Below the pieces are notes generated by a model. It was not told the DNA's origin and did not search any database. It saw only the letters and a program-made list of their open reading frames with translations. DNA of 64,000 nt from Arthrobacter globiformis. Its GTDB lineage: Bacteria > Actinomycetota > Actinomycetes > Actinomycetales > Micrococcaceae. Made by a program: the position numbers and the translations under genes. Below are positions 52,770-61,681 of the stretch, in pieces. The stretch spans positions 682,001-746,000 of the forward strand of contig NZ_JAUSZX010000001.1 in assembly GCF_030818015.1 (NCBI RefSeq), written 5' to 3'. The first letter of the stretch is position 1. Each line of letters opens with the position of its first letter.

Positions 52770-53027
52770 CTAAATTCCGTCGTCGCGGCTTTCATTTCGG
52801 GTGATCCGCTCACCTGTGTTGGGGTCCTCCACGGAGCGCGTTTCGCTGACGCGGCGGCTCCGGCTGGGGGATGCCATGACCAGAGAGACGATGAGGCCGA
52901 TTACCCCGACAGCCATCAGGATGTAGCCGATCAGGGTCTGATCGACGTTCGGGATGAGACCGGGTGTGACGGCCCAGGCGAGGATGGCGCCCAGGGCGAT
53001 GAGGAAGATGGCGGAACCGATTCTCAT
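52770..53027 (-). CDS. Two-helix membrane protein (DUF6458-like)
   Basis: 85 aa from ATG 53027, with AAGGAG upstream. Two transmembrane helices (IGSAIFLIALGAILAWAV and GYILMAVGVIGLIVSLVMA) flank a short periplasmic loop with a TPGLIPNVDQTLIG pattern. A basic, charged cytosolic tail ends NTGERITRNESRDDGI. This matches the small DUF6458 actinobacterial membrane family; function unknown. Confidence 0.8.
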   Translation of the reverse strand: MRIGSAIFLIALGAILAWAVTPGLIPNVDQTLIGYILMAVGVIGLIVSLVMASPSRSRRVSETRSVEDPNTGERITRNESRDDGI

Positions 53028-53198
53028 GACTTGCTCCTTGCATTCGCGGACTTCTCGCAACTTGGGTTCTTACGGTTTGTCGTGCGTCACTTGCTAAGCA
53101 TGCTGTCAAGCGTCAGGCTACATCCGGGCAACTCCCGTTTCAATCAAATCCGCAGGTCAGGGCGAGGGTGGCTTTCGGCAACTCGATAGGCTGGTCGG

Positions 53199-53816
53199 AT
53201 GGAGACGGTTGTATGGTCGAAGCAGGAGGAGGAGCGCGCCGGCACCCCCCTGCTGGTCATGATGCACGGCTACGGCACTGACGAGTCCCGGATGGTCAAC
53301 CTCTTCGACTATCTCCCCGCGGAATTCACCTGCGCGGCGCTCCGGGCACCCATGCCAATCGCGAATGGCTACGGCTGGTTCCTGCTGGACTACTTCCTGA
53401 CCAACGATTTTGCCGACGTCATTTCCGCCGCCAATTCCGTGTTCTCCTGGATCGACTCGGTCCGGTCGCTCCACACCAGCGTGAGCCTGCTGGGCTATTC
53501 GCAGGGGATGGCTATGGCAAGCACCCTCCTGCGCCTGCGGCCCCGGGACTTCCCGGCCGTGGTGGGGCTTTCCGGGTTCGTCCTGGACAACGACCTGCTG
53601 GCGCTCAGCGAGTCCTTTGACGAGCGGCCGCCATTCTTCTGGGGCAGGGACAAGGCCGACCTCGTGATTAATGGGGACGCAACCGCCTACACGGAGGAGT
53701 GGCTCACCACGCACACCCGGCTCACTGCGAGGACGTATCCCGGGATGGGCCATGCCATGTCGAAGGCCGAGATGGTGGACGTCAGTGCGTTCCTGCGCCA
53801 TTACATCCTGGGCTGA
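53199..53816 (+). CDS. Phospholipase/carboxylesterase-type alpha/beta hydrolase
   Basis: 205-aa hydrolase of the carboxylesterase/thioesterase (YpfH-like) group. It has an oxyanion-side motif LLVMMHGYGTDESRM and the nucleophile elbow GYSQGMAM (Ser). The later Asp and His come from a NGDATAYTEEW region and GMGHAMSKAE. No signal peptide, so cytosolic. It likely cleaves short acyl esters. ATG 53199; monocistronic, followed by 625 bases of leader to the next operon. Confidence 0.9.
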   Translation: METVVWSKQEEERAGTPLLVMMHGYGTDESRMVNLFDYLPAEFTCAALRAPMPIANGYGWFLLDYFLTNDFADVISAANSVFSWIDSVRSLHTSVSLLGYSQGMAMASTLLRLRPRDFPAVVGLSGFVLDNDLLALSESFDERPPFFWGRDKADLVINGDATAYTEEWLTTHTRLTARTYPGMGHAMSKAEMVDVSAFLRHYILG

Positions 53817-54441
53817 TTCCCGGTTCGGCCTGCGGCAACGCCCTGGGTAACCAGAGGGAAATAAAAACAGTTGCGGGGCAAAACTGCAAGCGCTTACACT
53901 CTTCTTCGGCCGGGACCCGGCCAGCAGGCGTCCACCTGACCGTGGGCGGCTGGCAGTGCACGACTTAACAGTGTTCGAAAGGGCAGGACCGCGCCATGCA
54001 TCCTTGCGCCACCCATCCCGCGGGGATGTTCCGCTGGCTTGCCCTGAATCGCCCGCGCCCTCATCATGGACATAGGCAAAAAATCGTGCGCCTGCGCGTG
54101 GACGCCTCCTGCCTGACCCGCAACTTGGCCCGCACCGCCGCGGTGCAAGTGGCGGAACCGCGCGAATCCACGCACCGGACATAACCCGGCCGGTACTTTA
54201 CCCAACCGGCCGCGCAAGCAGTGGAATGCCGCCGTTTGCGGCCAGGGCAACGCAGCCCGGTACGCAGGAAACGGCGGCCTGTCCTTCAAGCTGCAGAATC
54301 ACCGAAACGGAACCCTCCGGGCCTGGGCGCCCGGAGCGGCAGATTCTGCAGGCACATGCATCCTTTGGTCACCGGTGACCACGTTCCTGGTAATTCCCAA
54401 CACATTGCTGTCCGACCCCTCGAAAGGACACGGAACAAAGC
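53817..54441 (+). other. 625-bp intergenic/leader region
   Basis: Long spacer before the beta-PGM/GH65 operon. It contains a LacI-type operator (53885-53898) and a high-GC3 open frame at 53996-54184 with no recognised homologue. It also holds a branched inverted repeat at 54291-54351: CTGCAGAATC arms enclose an inner CTCCGGGC/GCCCGGAG stem. If transcription starts near the operator, the mRNA carries a structured leader of more than 500 bases. Confidence 0.55.
53885..53898. promoter_or_regulatory. LacI-type operator
   Basis: TGCAAGCGCTTACA, a 14-base palindrome with only one mismatched pair and central CG, matching the general LacI/CcpA form TGTAAGCGCTTACA. It lies 544 bases before the beta-PGM start. 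The regulator is not in the window. Confidence 0.55.
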
Positions 54442-55188
54442 ATGACCAAAACCCTGAAAACCAGCGCTGGCAGCCGGCCGAACAACTGGACCGGCGCCGC
54501 CGCCATCCTTTTTGACCTGGACGGCGTGCTCACGCCCACGGCCGTGGTCCACGAGCGCGCCTGGCAGGAGCTGTTCGACGGCTACCTCGAAACCGTTCCC
54601 GAAAAGGACGGGTACCGGGAGAGCGACTACTTTGACCACATCGATGGCAAGCCGAGGTTCGACGGCGTCCGGGACTTCCTGACGTCCCGCGGCATAAGGC
54701 TTCCGGAGGGCCCCGCCGACGACCATCCGGACAACATCACGGTCCAGGGCCTGGGCAACCGGAAGAACCGGATCTTCAACGACATTGTCAGCTCCGGGGT
54801 GGAGCCCTTCGCGGGATCGGTGCGTTTCCTGGAAGCCGCGCTGGACCGCGGACTGAAGGTCGCCGTCGTCTCCTCCTCAAGGAATGCACCGTCGGTGCTG
54901 CGTGCGGCGGGGCTGGCGGACCGTTTCCCGGTGGTCGTGGACGGCGTCGTGGCCGCTGAGGAAGGTCTGCCCGGCAAGCCCGACCCCGCGACCTACGAGT
55001 ATGCCGCCCGGCTCCTGGACCTGCCCAGCGAGCAGTGCGTGGTCGTGGAGGATGCCGTGTCCGGCGTGCAGGCGGGCAGCGCCGGCAGTTTCCACTCCGT
55101 CATCGGCGTGGACCGCGGGGCCGGGCGGCAGACGCTGCTCGACGCCGGCGCCACCCTTGTGGTCAACGACCTCGAGGAACTTCTCTAG
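54442..55188 (+). CDS. pgmB: Beta-phosphoglucomutase-like HAD hydrolase
   Basis: 248-aa HAD-superfamily enzyme. The nucleophile/acid-base motif FDLDGVLTPTAVVH, the cap domain with DYFDHIDGKPRFDGVRDFL, the motif II SSSRNAP, and GLPGKPDPATYEYAARLL with VVVEDAVSGVQAG (motifs III and IV) match beta-phosphoglucomutases. It converts beta-glucose-1-phosphate, made by the phosphorylase next door, to glucose-6-phosphate. ATG 54442 follows CGAAAGGACACGG. Followed by the GH65 gene 85 bases downstream. Confidence 0.9.
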   Translation: MTKTLKTSAGSRPNNWTGAAAILFDLDGVLTPTAVVHERAWQELFDGYLETVPEKDGYRESDYFDHIDGKPRFDGVRDFLTSRGIRLPEGPADDHPDNITVQGLGNRKNRIFNDIVSSGVEPFAGSVRFLEAALDRGLKVAVVSSSRNAPSVLRAAGLADRFPVVVDGVVAAEEGLPGKPDPATYEYAARLLDLPSEQCVVVEDAVSGVQAGSAGSFHSVIGVDRGAGRQTLLDAGATLVVNDLEELL

Positions 55189-55273
55189 TCCCGCAGCTCC
55201 CGTACACCGGCCGGGCCCCGCAGGCCCGACAGATCTTCCAGCAACACTTTCAACCGCCTAAGGAACGCCACTC

Positions 55274-57640
55274 ATGGCACTCATCAACGCCGACCGCGTC
55301 CGCTTCCCCAATGATCCCTGGAAGCTGGTGGAGACGAGCCACGCGCCCGGGGACGCCGGTACGCTCGAGACGCTCTTTGCCCTCGGCAACGGACATCTGG
55401 GTCTCCGGGGCGCCCACTGGGCGTCAGCCGATGCCGAACTGCCCGGCTGCTTCATTAACGGGTTCCACGAGATCTGGGACATCAAGCACGCCGAGAATGC
55501 GTATGGCTTCGCGCGGACGGGCCAGCGCATCCTCTACATTCCGGACGCCAACAACTTCTCGGTCGTCATCGACGGAGAAATGCTCAGCCTTGCCGAATCG
55601 GCGGTGCTGGACTACCGGCGGTCCGTTGATTTCGCCACCGGCATCTACGAGTGCCGCATCGTCTGGCAGTGCCGTTCCGGCGCCACGGTGACCACGGTGG
55701 AGCGCCGGGCCGTGGGCTTCGAGGCGCGCGGCAGCCTTGGCATCTCGCTGGAGGTTTCGGCCGACCGGGCAGTCTCCGCGGACGTCACATCGTCCGTCAT
55801 CAACCGGCAGGACCAGCCGGTGGAGGACCATTCGGCCCACGACCCGCGCCGGGCCGGCCGGCACGCCGGCCGTGTCCTGCTGCCCCTCAGGATGGAGGGC
55901 GGCGACGGATCGCTGCGCCTGTCGTGGGAAGCGGCGGAGTCGAAGCAGCGGGTGGGAATCGCCGTCGACCACTGGACGTCAGCCGGCCACCAGCCGTTCG
56001 ATACCCTCGTGGATCAGGACGACAGCAGTGTCCGCTACGTTTTGGCGATTGCCGCCGGGGAGCCGTTCCGACTCGAAAAGAGCGTCAGCTATGCCGTGGC
56101 CCGCGGGACCCGGGCCGGCTTGCCCGGCGTTGCGGATGCGGAGCTCGGAGAGGACCCGGCCGAGGCCGCGGAAGCGGGACTGAAGCCGGTTGGTGACATC
56201 TTCGCCGAAAGCGAGGCGCATTACCGGAATTACTGGGCCACCGCCGACATCGTGGTGGGCGGGCAGCCGGAGCTTCAGCAAGCCATCCGCTGGAACCTCT
56301 TCCAGCTTGCGCAGGCCACGGCCAGGGCCGGCGTCGCCGGAATCCCGGCAAAGGGTGTCACCGGTTCCGGTTACGACGGGCACTACTTCTGGGACCAGGA
56401 GGTTTACCTCCTGCCATACATGACATACTCAAACCCCGACGGCGCACGCCAGGTTTTGGAGTTCCGCCACGAGATGCTCCCCGACGCCAAGATCAGGGCC
56501 AAGGAGCTCAGTGTGGACGGTGCCCTGTTCCCTTGGCGGACCATCAACGGTCTCGAAGCGAGCGCCTACTATGCTGCCGGCACGGCGCAGTTCCACATTG
56601 CCGCCGCAATTGCCTTCGCCACCAACAGGTACGTCTGGGCCAGCGGGGACTCCGACTTCCGGGCCGGCATGGGTGCCGATCTGCTGATCGAAACCGCCCG
56701 CATGTGGGCATCCCTGGGCTTCTTCGGGAAGGACGGTCTGTTCCACATCCACGGTGTGACGGGGCCGGACGAGTACACCGCGGTGGTGAACGACAACCTC
56801 TACACGAACGTCATGGCCCGGTTTAACCTGCGGGCCGCCGCCGCGCTGGACCACCCGGCGGTCGACGACGCCGAGCGGGAGTTGTGGCAAGCCGCGGCGG
56901 AGCGGATCCAGCTGCCCTTCGACGAGCACTTCCAGGTGTACTCGCAGGACAACGACTTCATGACCCTTGAGCCGTGGGACTGGACAACGCCGCGTTCCAA
57001 GTACCCGCTGCTCCTGAACTTCCACCCGCTGGTTATTTACCGCCACCAGGTGCTCAAGCAGGCTGATACGGTGCTGGCCATGTTCCTGCAGTGGGAGGAG
57101 TTCAGCGACGAGGAAAAGCGCCGGGCTTTCGATTTCTACGACCCCATCACCACGGGTGACTCCACACTCTCGGCGTGCGTCCAGGGAATCATGGCCGCGG
57201 AGGTGGGCTACCCCATGGCGGCCTTGGAACACTTCACGAATGCCGTATTCATCGACCTGGACAACTCCCACGGCAACACGATCGACGGCGTGCACATCGC
57301 CTCGACCGGTGGCGTGTGGAGCTCACTGGTGTGCGGCTTCGCCGGGCTTCGGGACCAGGGCGCCGTGCCGTTCTTTGATCCGCGGCTGCCCGAGGAATGG
57401 GACACGCTGCGCTTCCACCTGAAGCTCCAGGGCCGGCTGCTTCTGGTGGAACTGGACCAGGCCGGCATTACGCTGACCGTTCTCGACGGCGAAGCGATGG
57501 ACATCGACGTGCGCGATGCCCGGTACTCCGTGGCTGCCCAGCCGGTGCGGGTTCCGCTGGAACCGGTGCACGTTCCCGAGCCCTCGGTGTTCCCGAGCGG
57601 GCCGCCGACGGCGAGCATCCCGGTGGTGCGCGCCCGCTAG
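55274..57640 (+). CDS. GH65 glycoside phosphorylase (maltose/trehalose/kojibiose type)
   Basis: 788-aa inverting phosphorylase that cleaves an alpha-linked glucose disaccharide with phosphate, releasing beta-glucose-1-phosphate. The N-terminal beta-sandwich begins FALGNGHLGLRGAH. The (alpha/alpha)6 barrel holds the general-acid region IHGVTGPDEYTAVVNDNLYTN (Glu of PDEY) and a late conserved block TGDSTLSACVQGIMAAEVGY. A C-terminal beta domain ends the protein. Pairing with beta-PGM fixes the pathway type, but the linkage (maltose, trehalose, kojibiose or nigerose) cannot be told. ATG 55274 has AAGGAACG upstream. Confidence 0.92.
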   Translation: MALINADRVRFPNDPWKLVETSHAPGDAGTLETLFALGNGHLGLRGAHWASADAELPGCFINGFHEIWDIKHAENAYGFARTGQRILYIPDANNFSVVIDGEMLSLAESAVLDYRRSVDFATGIYECRIVWQCRSGATVTTVERRAVGFEARGSLGISLEVSADRAVSADVTSSVINRQDQPVEDHSAHDPRRAGRHAGRVLLPLRMEGGDGSLRLSWEAAESKQRVGIAVDHWTSAGHQPFDTLVDQDDSSVRYVLAIAAGEPFRLEKSVSYAVARGTRAGLPGVADAELGEDPAEAAEAGLKPVGDIFAESEAHYRNYWATADIVVGGQPELQQAIRWNLFQLAQATARAGVAGIPAKGVTGSGYDGHYFWDQEVYLLPYMTYSNPDGARQVLEFRHEMLPDAKIRAKELSVDGALFPWRTINGLEASAYYAAGTAQFHIAAAIAFATNRYVWASGDSDFRAGMGADLLIETARMWASLGFFGKDGLFHIHGVTGPDEYTAVVNDNLYTNVMARFNLRAAAALDHPAVDDAERELWQAAAERIQLPFDEHFQVYSQDNDFMTLEPWDWTTPRSKYPLLLNFHPLVIYRHQVLKQADTVLAMFLQWEEFSDEEKRRAFDFYDPITTGDSTLSACVQGIMAAEVGYPMAALEHFTNAVFIDLDNSHGNTIDGVHIASTGGVWSSLVCGFAGLRDQGAVPFFDPRLPEEWDTLRFHLKLQGRLLLVELDQAGITLTVLDGEAMDIDVRDARYSVAAQPVRVPLEPVHVPEPSVFPSGPPTASIPVVRAR

Positions 57641-57651
57641 GAGACGCGGGG

Positions 57652-57882
57652 TTAGGTGGTGGCCTCGACTCCGGTGGCCAGGGGGCCCTGGCTGTCGAGC
57701 TGACGGGCGATTTCGTCCGTGGACATCCGGGCCACCAGCAGGGCTACCACCGCCATGACCGGGCACACCATGGCCACGGCCCACATGCCCGAGCCGAAGA
57801 TGGATATGGCGAGGGCGCCGGTCAGCACGCGGTATTCGCGGTTGGAAAGGGTCGAAGGGCGCGGGGGAGGGGCACACGGCAA
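57652..57882 (-). pseudogene. MFS transporter remnant with internal deletion
   Basis: 76-codon frame whose first ~40 residues (LSNREYRVLTGALAISIFGS, GMWAVAMV) look like the first helix of an MFS permease. The remainder (MAVVALLVARMSTDEIARQ) looks like a last helix plus cytosolic tail. About ten helices in between are missing. The join near CPVM (about 57756-57766) looks like an internal deletion in frame. It is unlikely to function as a transporter. Confidence 0.6.
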
Positions 57883-57936
57883 TCTTAGGCCGAGCCTCTG
57901 CCGGGTAGAACGTTCACGGCGGGATAGGCTCTAGCC

Positions 57937-58527
57937 ATGGGGAAAACACCGGCCCGGCCGGGGCGGCGCAATGTGGCGCTGATCGGCGCAAACTTTGGCC
58001 TTGCCCTGCACCCGGTGGACCGGAACGGCGTTCATATTCCGGGCGAGCCCGCCAGCTGCTTTGCCTCGTTCTGGGTGGCTGACTGGTCCCGCTGGGGAAC
58101 CGGAACAGTCCTCATGGTGGCCACGCTCCAGGGCTGGCGCAGCTACGGCTCCAACGAATTCTTTGCTTCCTCCCTCGCGACAGAACTGACGCGCTTCTTT
58201 CCGGAGGCCGCGCGCTTTCCGCTCGGCGCGGTCAGCCACACCCCGGACGAGTTCGACGTGGAACTGGACCTTGAGCGCGGGTTCCGTGCGACGGGGCGGC
58301 GGGCGGCCCTCGAGATCTCAGGGGTGTTGGACCGGCGGCAGTTCTCCGCGCCGGACTTTCAACTGGGGCCCGCCAGCGCCGCAATGAGCAACATCTACCA
58401 CCCCTGCAGCGGAGGCAAACTCTCCGAGTTCGGCGTCGAATGGCCCGGCGCCCCCACTGTCTATCCCGGCCCGCGCGGGCCTTCCTCCTCCGCGTACATG
58501 GCGGTGGCCGAGTCCTGGGCGATGTGA
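57937..58527 (+). CDS. Conserved hypothetical protein
   Basis: 196 aa, no signal peptide or membrane segment. Hydrophobic strands alternate with loops (NVALIGANFGLALHPVDRNG, FASFWVADWSRWGTGTVLMV, EFDVELDLERGFRATGRRAA), suggesting an all-beta soluble protein. Codon use matches the neighbourhood. ATG 57937 has no clear ribosome-binding site. I do not recognise the family. Confidence 0.6.
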   Translation: MGKTPARPGRRNVALIGANFGLALHPVDRNGVHIPGEPASCFASFWVADWSRWGTGTVLMVATLQGWRSYGSNEFFASSLATELTRFFPEAARFPLGAVSHTPDEFDVELDLERGFRATGRRAALEISGVLDRRQFSAPDFQLGPASAAMSNIYHPCSGGKLSEFGVEWPGAPTVYPGPRGPSSSAYMAVAESWAM

Positions 58528-58653
58528 GGGCCTGTGTGATGTGACAGGCTGGCACAGCACCGCAGTGATCAGCATGCTTGGTATGTTGGGGTGTGGCCTA
58601 GTGTTAAGGCTAGACGGCGGTCTCCGGCTGCCGGTTGTTCAGAGGTAGAGGTG

Positions 58654-59502
58654 ATGATGGCCAAGCGACGCAACCCCGCGATGAAAATCGCGCAGGAAAC
58701 AGCCCACAACGCCGTGTTCGACGCCCACGGCAATCCCAAGCCCGGCGTTCACAACCTGCTGTTGCGGGCAGTGGAGATCCAGCGCCCGCTGGTGGTGGCG
58801 AACATCCGCCGGCTCCAGCGCCGCACCCCGCGGGCATCGGCGGCCCAGCTCGCGGACATCCTTGAACGCGACTATCTTCGGGCAGTGACAGGCGGGGGAG
58901 CGCTGGTCGGTGCCACCGCCGTCGTTCCGGGTGTTGGCACGGTGGCGTCCCTGGGGCTCTCTGCTGCCGCCACCGTTGGCTTCCTCGAAGCGACGGCCCT
59001 GTACGCCACCTCGCTGGCCGAACTGCACGGGATCCGGATGACGGACCCGGAGAAGGCCAGCACCCTGGTGATGGCCGTGATGCTCGGCGAGGAGGGGTCC
59101 GCGCTGCTTGGCTCGCTCAGCGGCCAGGCCATGGGCAAGGGCAAGGGTGCCAGCCAGGCCTGGGGAAATGCGTTGGCCAACAGGATGCCGTCGTCCGGGT
59201 TCGGTTTCATCCGTGAGCGCATCCAGAAGGCCTTCCTGCGGAACCTGCTCAGGCGGCAGGGAACCGCCCTGTTCGGACGTGCGCTGCCGTTCGGCATCGG
59301 AGCGGTAGTGGGCGGCGCCGGTAACCTCATGATGGGCAGGGCCGTCGTGGCCAACGCGAAAGAGGCGTTTGGGCCGATGCCGGACACTGTTCCGGGAGAG
59401 CTTAGGGCCGCGGAAACAGCAGATCCGGGTGCCGGATCGCCAGCCGGCCGGTCGCTGGAAAGTGGTACAAGGGAAGGTGGTACGGGTGGATCTGAACGCT
59501 GA
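58654..59502 (+). CDS. Hypothetical membrane-associated protein
   Basis: 282 aa from ATG 58654; an adjacent ATG 58657 and a GTG 58651 are alternatives, with AGAGG upstream. The middle is hydrophobic (GGGALVGATAVVPGVGTVAS, LGLSAAATVGFLEATALYAT), and a second Gly-rich hydrophobic stretch (FGRALPFGIGAVVGGAGNLM) lies near the C-terminus. These resemble EcsC-type membrane-inserting helices, but I cannot assign the family with certainty. The gene overlaps pxpA by 17 bases, so the two are co-transcribed. Confidence 0.6.
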   Translation: MMAKRRNPAMKIAQETAHNAVFDAHGNPKPGVHNLLLRAVEIQRPLVVANIRRLQRRTPRASAAQLADILERDYLRAVTGGGALVGATAVVPGVGTVASLGLSAAATVGFLEATALYATSLAELHGIRMTDPEKASTLVMAVMLGEEGSALLGSLSGQAMGKGKGASQAWGNALANRMPSSGFGFIRERIQKAFLRNLLRRQGTALFGRALPFGIGAVVGGAGNLMMGRAVVANAKEAFGPMPDTVPGELRAAETADPGAGSPAGRSLESGTREGGTGGSER

Positions 59503-60235
59503 CCTCGGGGAGTCCTTCGGCTCCTGGACCATGGGTGATGACGCGGCCATGTTCGAGCTCATCACCAGCGCCAACGTGGCCTGCGGCTTCCACGCCGGAG
59601 ACCCCGTGACCATGCTCGACAGCTGCCGCGCCGCCTATGAACTGGACGTCACGGTCGGCGCCCACGTTGGCTACCGGGACCTCGCCGGCTTCGGGCGGCG
59701 CTCCCTGGACATGTCCTTCGACGAGCTGTTCGGCGACGTCCTGTACCAGCTCGGGGCGCTCGACGGGGTAGCGCACGCGGTGGGCGCCACCGTGGACTAC
59801 GTCAAGCCGCACGGTGCCCTCTACAACCGGGCATTCCACGATGCCGAGCAGGCTTCCGCCCTGGTGGCAGCCATCCAAGCCTACGATCCCGGCCTGCCTA
59901 TCCTGGGGCTGCCGGGTTCGGAGCTGCTGAAGCAGGCCCAGGACGCCGGGCATCCCGTCTTCCGTGAGGCGTTCGTGGACCGCGCCTACCTGCCGGACGG
60001 CACCCTGGTGCCGCGCTCGCAGGAGGGGGCGGTGCTGCACGACGTCGGGCCGATTGTTGAGCGGGCAGTGCGCCTGGCGCTCAAGGGCGAGGTGGTGGCG
60101 GTGGACGGGACTGTGGTCCGGGTGGACCCGGATTCCCTGTGCATCCACGGCGACACCCCGGGCGCTGTGGACATGGCTGCCGCCGTCCGCGCAGGACTGG
60201 AGGAAGCCGGCGTGGAACTGGCGCCGTTCGCCTAA
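59486..60235 (+). CDS. pxpA: LamB/YcsF family; 5-oxoprolinase subunit A
   Basis: 249 aa from GTG 59486, with GGAAGG eight bases upstream and alignment to the family start (VDLNADLGESFG). Conserved blocks: ANVACGFHAGDP, VGAHVGYRDLAGFGRR, DYVKPHGALYNRA and CIHGDTPGAV. In the PxpABC complex it supplies the ATP-dependent activation of 5-oxoproline to glutamate. The usual partners pxpB and pxpC are not adjacent here, so the complex must be encoded elsewhere or the protein acts otherwise. The frame extends upstream to 59369 inside the preceding gene. Confidence 0.9.
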   Translation: MDLNADLGESFGSWTMGDDAAMFELITSANVACGFHAGDPVTMLDSCRAAYELDVTVGAHVGYRDLAGFGRRSLDMSFDELFGDVLYQLGALDGVAHAVGATVDYVKPHGALYNRAFHDAEQASALVAAIQAYDPGLPILGLPGSELLKQAQDAGHPVFREAFVDRAYLPDGTLVPRSQEGAVLHDVGPIVERAVRLALKGEVVAVDGTVVRVDPDSLCIHGDTPGAVDMAAAVRAGLEEAGVELAPFA

Positions 60236-60260
60236 AACCGGTCAGCAGGGGCGCAGCCCG

Positions 60261-61631
60261 TCAGCCGAACGTCAGGTGGGCCACCGTGAAGATGGCGAGC
60301 CCGGCGAGCGAGCCCACCACAGTGCCGTTGATCCGGATGAACTGCAGGTCCTTGCCCACCTGGAGTTCGATCTTCTGCGACGTTTCCTCGGCATCCCAGC
60401 GGGCCACCGTATCCGTGATCACCCCGGCGATGTCTGACCGATAGGTGCGGACCAAATAGCCGGCGGCATCGCCGATCCAGGCGTTGACCTTGCCTGCCAG
60501 CTCGTCGTCGTTGACCAGCCGGGTGCCGAAATCACGGACGGCCGCCTTGAACTTCACCGTCAGTTCGCTGTCCGGATCGTCGACGGCGGTGAGCAGCGCG
60601 CCCTTGACGGTGGCCCAGGTCCGGGACGCCAGTTCCCGGACCTCCGGGTCGCCGAGCACCTGCGCCTTGATGCCCTCCGCGCGGGCGATCATGGCGGGAT
60701 CGTGCTGCAGGTCCTGGGCCAGGTCCGTCAGGTACTTGTCGATGGACAGCCGGACCTGGTGCTGCTGGTCGTCCTGGACCGCGCGGGTGAATTTCAGCAG
60801 CTCGATGTAGACCTTGTCCCCCACCAGGCCGTCCACGAAGCTGGGCACCCACTGCGGGGAGCGTTCTGTGACGAGCCGGCTTACCGTCTGGTGGTTGGCC
60901 GCCACCCAGTCCGCTGCCCGGTCCACGAGGAGGTCCACCAGCTTGTGGTGGTGCCCGTCGGCGAAGATCCGCTCGGCCATGCGTCCCACGGGCGGGCCCC
61001 ACGGGGGAGCCAGGAGATGCTTGCGGACCATGCCCTCGATAACGGCCTGGACGTCGTCGTCGTTCAGCACTTTGAACGTACCGCGGATGACGGCTGCACC
61101 CTCTTTGGCCACGCGCTCGGCGCCGCCCGGCCCCGACAGCCAGCTGCCCACCTTGCCGGAGATGTTGATACTGGCCAGCTTGTCCTGGACCACCTGTTCG
61201 GAGAGGAAGTTTGTCTCCACGAACTCGCCCAGGGACGCGCCGATCTGGTCCTTGCGGCGCGGAATGATGGCGGTGTGCGGGATCTTCAGCCCCATGGGAT
61301 AGCGGAACAGGGCCGTCACTGCGAACCAGTCGGCCAGGGCGCCCACCATGCCGCCTTCGGCCGCGGCCCGGACGTACTCCAGCCACGGGTACTGCTTCTG
61401 CAGCGCGAAGGCCACGACGAACACCACAGCCATGGCAATGAGCAGGCAGAGTGCCACCAGTTTCATCTTCCGGAGCGCGGCCGCCTTTTCGGCGTCGCCC
61501 GCCGTGAGCTGACGTACGACGGCGGGACGCGCCGGAGTGCGGCCGCCCTGTCCGTCGTGCCGCTCGGGGCTTTCCGGGGAAAGCTCCTCCGCCAGATCTT
61601 GCTGGGTGGTTGGTTCAGAGTTCACCTGCAT
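60261..61631 (-). CDS. DUF445 family membrane protein
   Basis: 456 aa. A hydrophilic N-terminus precedes one transmembrane helix (LVALCLLIAMAVVFVVAFAL) and the DUF445 signature EGGMVGALADWFAVTALFRYPMG, followed by IPHTAIIPRRKDQIGASLGEFVE. A long helical domain follows, and a second helix near the C-terminus (INGTVVGSLAGLAIFTVAHL) completes the family topology. Function unknown; probably an envelope protein. It is convergent with pxpA and divergent from the phosphodiesterase gene. Confidence 0.9.
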   Translation of the reverse strand: MQVNSEPTTQQDLAEELSPESPERHDGQGGRTPARPAVVRQLTAGDAEKAAALRKMKLVALCLLIAMAVVFVVAFALQKQYPWLEYVRAAAEGGMVGALADWFAVTALFRYPMGLKIPHTAIIPRRKDQIGASLGEFVETNFLSEQVVQDKLASINISGKVGSWLSGPGGAERVAKEGAAVIRGTFKVLNDDDVQAVIEGMVRKHLLAPPWGPPVGRMAERIFADGHHHKLVDLLVDRAADWVAANHQTVSRLVTERSPQWVPSFVDGLVGDKVYIELLKFTRAVQDDQQHQVRLSIDKYLTDLAQDLQHDPAMIARAEGIKAQVLGDPEVRELASRTWATVKGALLTAVDDPDSELTVKFKAAVRDFGTRLVNDDELAGKVNAWIGDAAGYLVRTYRSDIAGVITDTVARWDAEETSQKIELQVGKDLQFIRINGTVVGSLAGLAIFTVAHLTFG

Positions 61632-61681
61632 GTGCCAAGCCTAGCCCCGCTTTGGCGGACGCGGTCGGCTAACGTGTGACC

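Noticed and set aside
53996..54184. 62-codon frame as a leader peptide
   Set aside because: No recognised leader-peptide pattern, and the start is only loosely preceded by AAAGGGCAGGA; kept only as part of the leader observation.
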